Source of the DNA: Diploptera punctata
Lineage: Eukaryota; Arthropoda; Insecta; Blattodea; Blaberidae
Length of the DNA stretch: 64,000 nucleotides
NCBI GenBank assembly: GCA_030220185.1
Contig: JASPKZ010005703.1
Span: forward strand, 868,001 to 932,000
Direction of reading: 5' to 3'
Below are positions 62,951-64,000 of this stretch, in pieces; the stretch's first letter is position 1; the number at the start of each line of letters is the position of its first letter. The notes under the pieces are model-generated. The model had not been told where the DNA came from. It searched no databases and was given only the letters and a program-made list of their open reading frames with translations. Position numbers and translations under genes: made by a program.

Positions 62951-62954
62951 GTAT

Positions 62955-63130
62955 TTAATATTTTCCAATACTGTTATTTTAACACAGTTCCAATAATGGA
63001 TCATATTATAATATTATAATGATATTGTGAAAAGAAAAATTAATGTGTGAAGTAGGAATCGAACCGTGTATCTCTAATTCTCCAGACTAGTGCGCAGCCC
63101 AGTACACCATTCCACACCTGGCAAAAACAC
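62955..63130 (-). mobile_element. tRNA-like retroposon, first copy
   Basis: Leader TTCCAATACTGTTATTTTAA, CAATAATGGATCATATTATA, then the antisense tRNA-like unit 63040-63112 (minus strand TGTGGAATGGTGTACTGGGC ... CACGGTTCGATTCCTAC). The leader and the start of the tRNA-like unit recur at 63283-63397. Confidence 0.65.
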
Positions 63131-63282
63131 CAACAATTCTTTCCACATGTACTAATCTATAATTCTCGTTTCATCCGTTGTCAGGTAGATGACACTGCCA
63201 TCGCCAACGGCCGGCTTCGTTTAGAAGTATCTATATTTGAGAATTTTACACCACCACTTTTATAAGCAGTAAACGATGTTAT

Positions 63283-63483
63283 TTAACATTTTCCAATACT
63301 GTTATTTTAACACAGTTCCAATAATGGATCATATTATAATATTACAATGATATTGTGAAAAAAAAGTAATGTGTGAACCAGGAATCGAACCGTGGACCTC
63401 TAGTGTGGAAAACTAGCTGTCCACGGTTCGATTCCTGGTTCACACATTAATTTTTCTTTTCACAATATCATTATAATAATAAT
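63283..63483. repeat. tRNA-like copy ending in a ~64-bp hairpin
   Basis: 63283-63397 repeats 62955-63070 directly. From about 63332 to 63397 the sequence is then mirrored at 63419-63483 (GGACGTCC-type turn: CGTGGAC ... GTCCACGG) with a loop CTCTAGTGTGGAAAACTAGCT that itself can pair CTAG/CTAG. The arms carry the B box GGTTCGATTCCTGGTT. Confidence 0.88.
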
Positions 63484-63880
63484 TTCTAATTCTGTTTCTT
63501 TACTTCCTAGACCTCTGAGGTTCCAAGTAACAATATTTATTCTATCGCAAATCCCTAATCGTTTATCATTTTTCTGCTTAAGTCGTCCATTAAATCCGTC
63601 CGGCTGAACACTGTGAGAGAAATGAGTTTGGCAATTTTTTGCACGGTCGGGTTACCAGCCCAGACGCACAACCACCTTCCTAGTGGATAGGATTTATTTC
63701 GGAGTTTCCTTCTCCTAGACGGGTTCCTAACCAAAGCTTTGGAGTCCCATCTACCCCTTGGCTTGCAGGTTTCCTCTTCCGCCTCTTTACCGTTGAGAAC
63801 AATTTTCTTCGTCCGCTTCTGAAGCCGTTGAGGTATCCCTCTTTGGAGCTAGTTCGCTTCCCTTCTCCTCTTACTAGACG
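63475..63880 (-). mobile_element. RTE-type LINE 5' region, inverted segment
   Basis: The minus strand from 63892 is open for 70 codons (MNNNRLVRGEGKRTSSKEGY ...), basic and lacking a known domain. It then runs past a stop into RINIVTWNLRGLGSKETELE at about 63535-63476. TWNxRGL is the start of the RTE apurinic-type endonuclease, including its catalytic Asn. The segment is cut off after about 20 residues of the domain, at the hairpin. Confidence 0.8.
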
Positions 63881-64000
63881 GTTATTATTCAAGAAAATGA
63901 AAATAATTTGCAGTACTCTTTACATCAATTAAATCAGTTATGTCAAGAATATAATTTCAAAATATCGAAAGAAAAAACAAAAATAATGGTATTTTGGGGG
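63881..64000 (+). mobile_element. RTE-type LINE reverse transcriptase, continues beyond window
   Basis: Open to the window edge: VIIQENENNLQYSLHQLNQL, CQEYNFKISKEKTKIMVFWG. This is the RT segment immediately after the FADD(Q) box. The box itself is missing because the join with the inverted 5' segment falls exactly there. The remainder of the element should lie to the right of the window. Confidence 0.85.

Overview
This window looks like a repeat-dense, AT-rich piece of a large insect genome. The style of the repeats suggests a cockroach or termite relative, and the American cockroach (Periplaneta) is my best guess. That guess rests on many copies of an RTE-type LINE whose C-terminus reads roughly W-x-AYVRAAMNLRVR, on several tRNA-derived SINE families, and on relics of DUF4817/mariner and DUF7869-type proteins that I associate from memory with Blattodea. 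No database was searched. There are no bacterial operons, rRNA genes or CRISPR arrays.

The only host protein-coding sequence I can support is a 40-nt first coding exon on the minus strand at 60671-60710. It encodes MSRRKQSNPKPLK and ends at a GTAAGT donor. This is the NuRD-recruiting N-terminus shared by FOG/ZFPM, SALL and BCL11 zinc-finger regulators, and FOG/u-shaped fits best. Its GC-richer 5' leader lies at about 60711-60920. Transcription runs toward lower coordinates, so much or all of 1-60664 could be the large first intron of this gene, filled with transposon debris.

Layout. 1-5.2 kb: RTE LINE tails, a mariner relic with an inverted interior, and a truncated CR1-like LINE. 5.3-9.5 kb: tRNA-SINEs, some nested. 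10.5-13.3 kb: a foldback arm, a DUF4817 transposase N-terminus, an RTE tail and a foldback element with widely separated arms. 13.6-18.1 kb: a MITE with ~100-bp terminal inverted repeats (TIRs), SINEs and a relic of the SDEHGEHFH family. 20.4-21.25 kb: a 32-bp satellite. 21.95-22.5 kb: a foldback element. 22.6 kb: an intron-bearing tRNA-Tyr-like relic. 23.1-29.3 kb: RTE tails, foldbacks, a purine-rich tract and a second MITE copy. 29.9-32.6 kb: an RTE tail with a nested SINE, then the longest LINE, a CR1/Jockey-group RT with YADD. 32.8-33.6 kb: a DUF7869 relic. 34.0-35.1 kb: tRNA-like palindromes and a 121-bp MITE. 35.9-48.8 kb: SINEs, RTE tails, ATT/AAT microsatellites and a PHD-like zinc-finger remnant. 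49.5-50.7 kb: a 51-bp satellite. 51.2-56.3 kb: nested SINE/LINE debris. 56.6-60.66 kb: AT-rich and comparatively repeat-poor. 61-64 kb: SINEs, a tRNA-like hairpin and a LINE with a 5' inversion.

There is no multi-gene system here. What stands out is the transposon record: target-site duplications (TSDs) that give relative insertion ages, nested insertions, hairpin-forming families, and one probable regulatory gene start.
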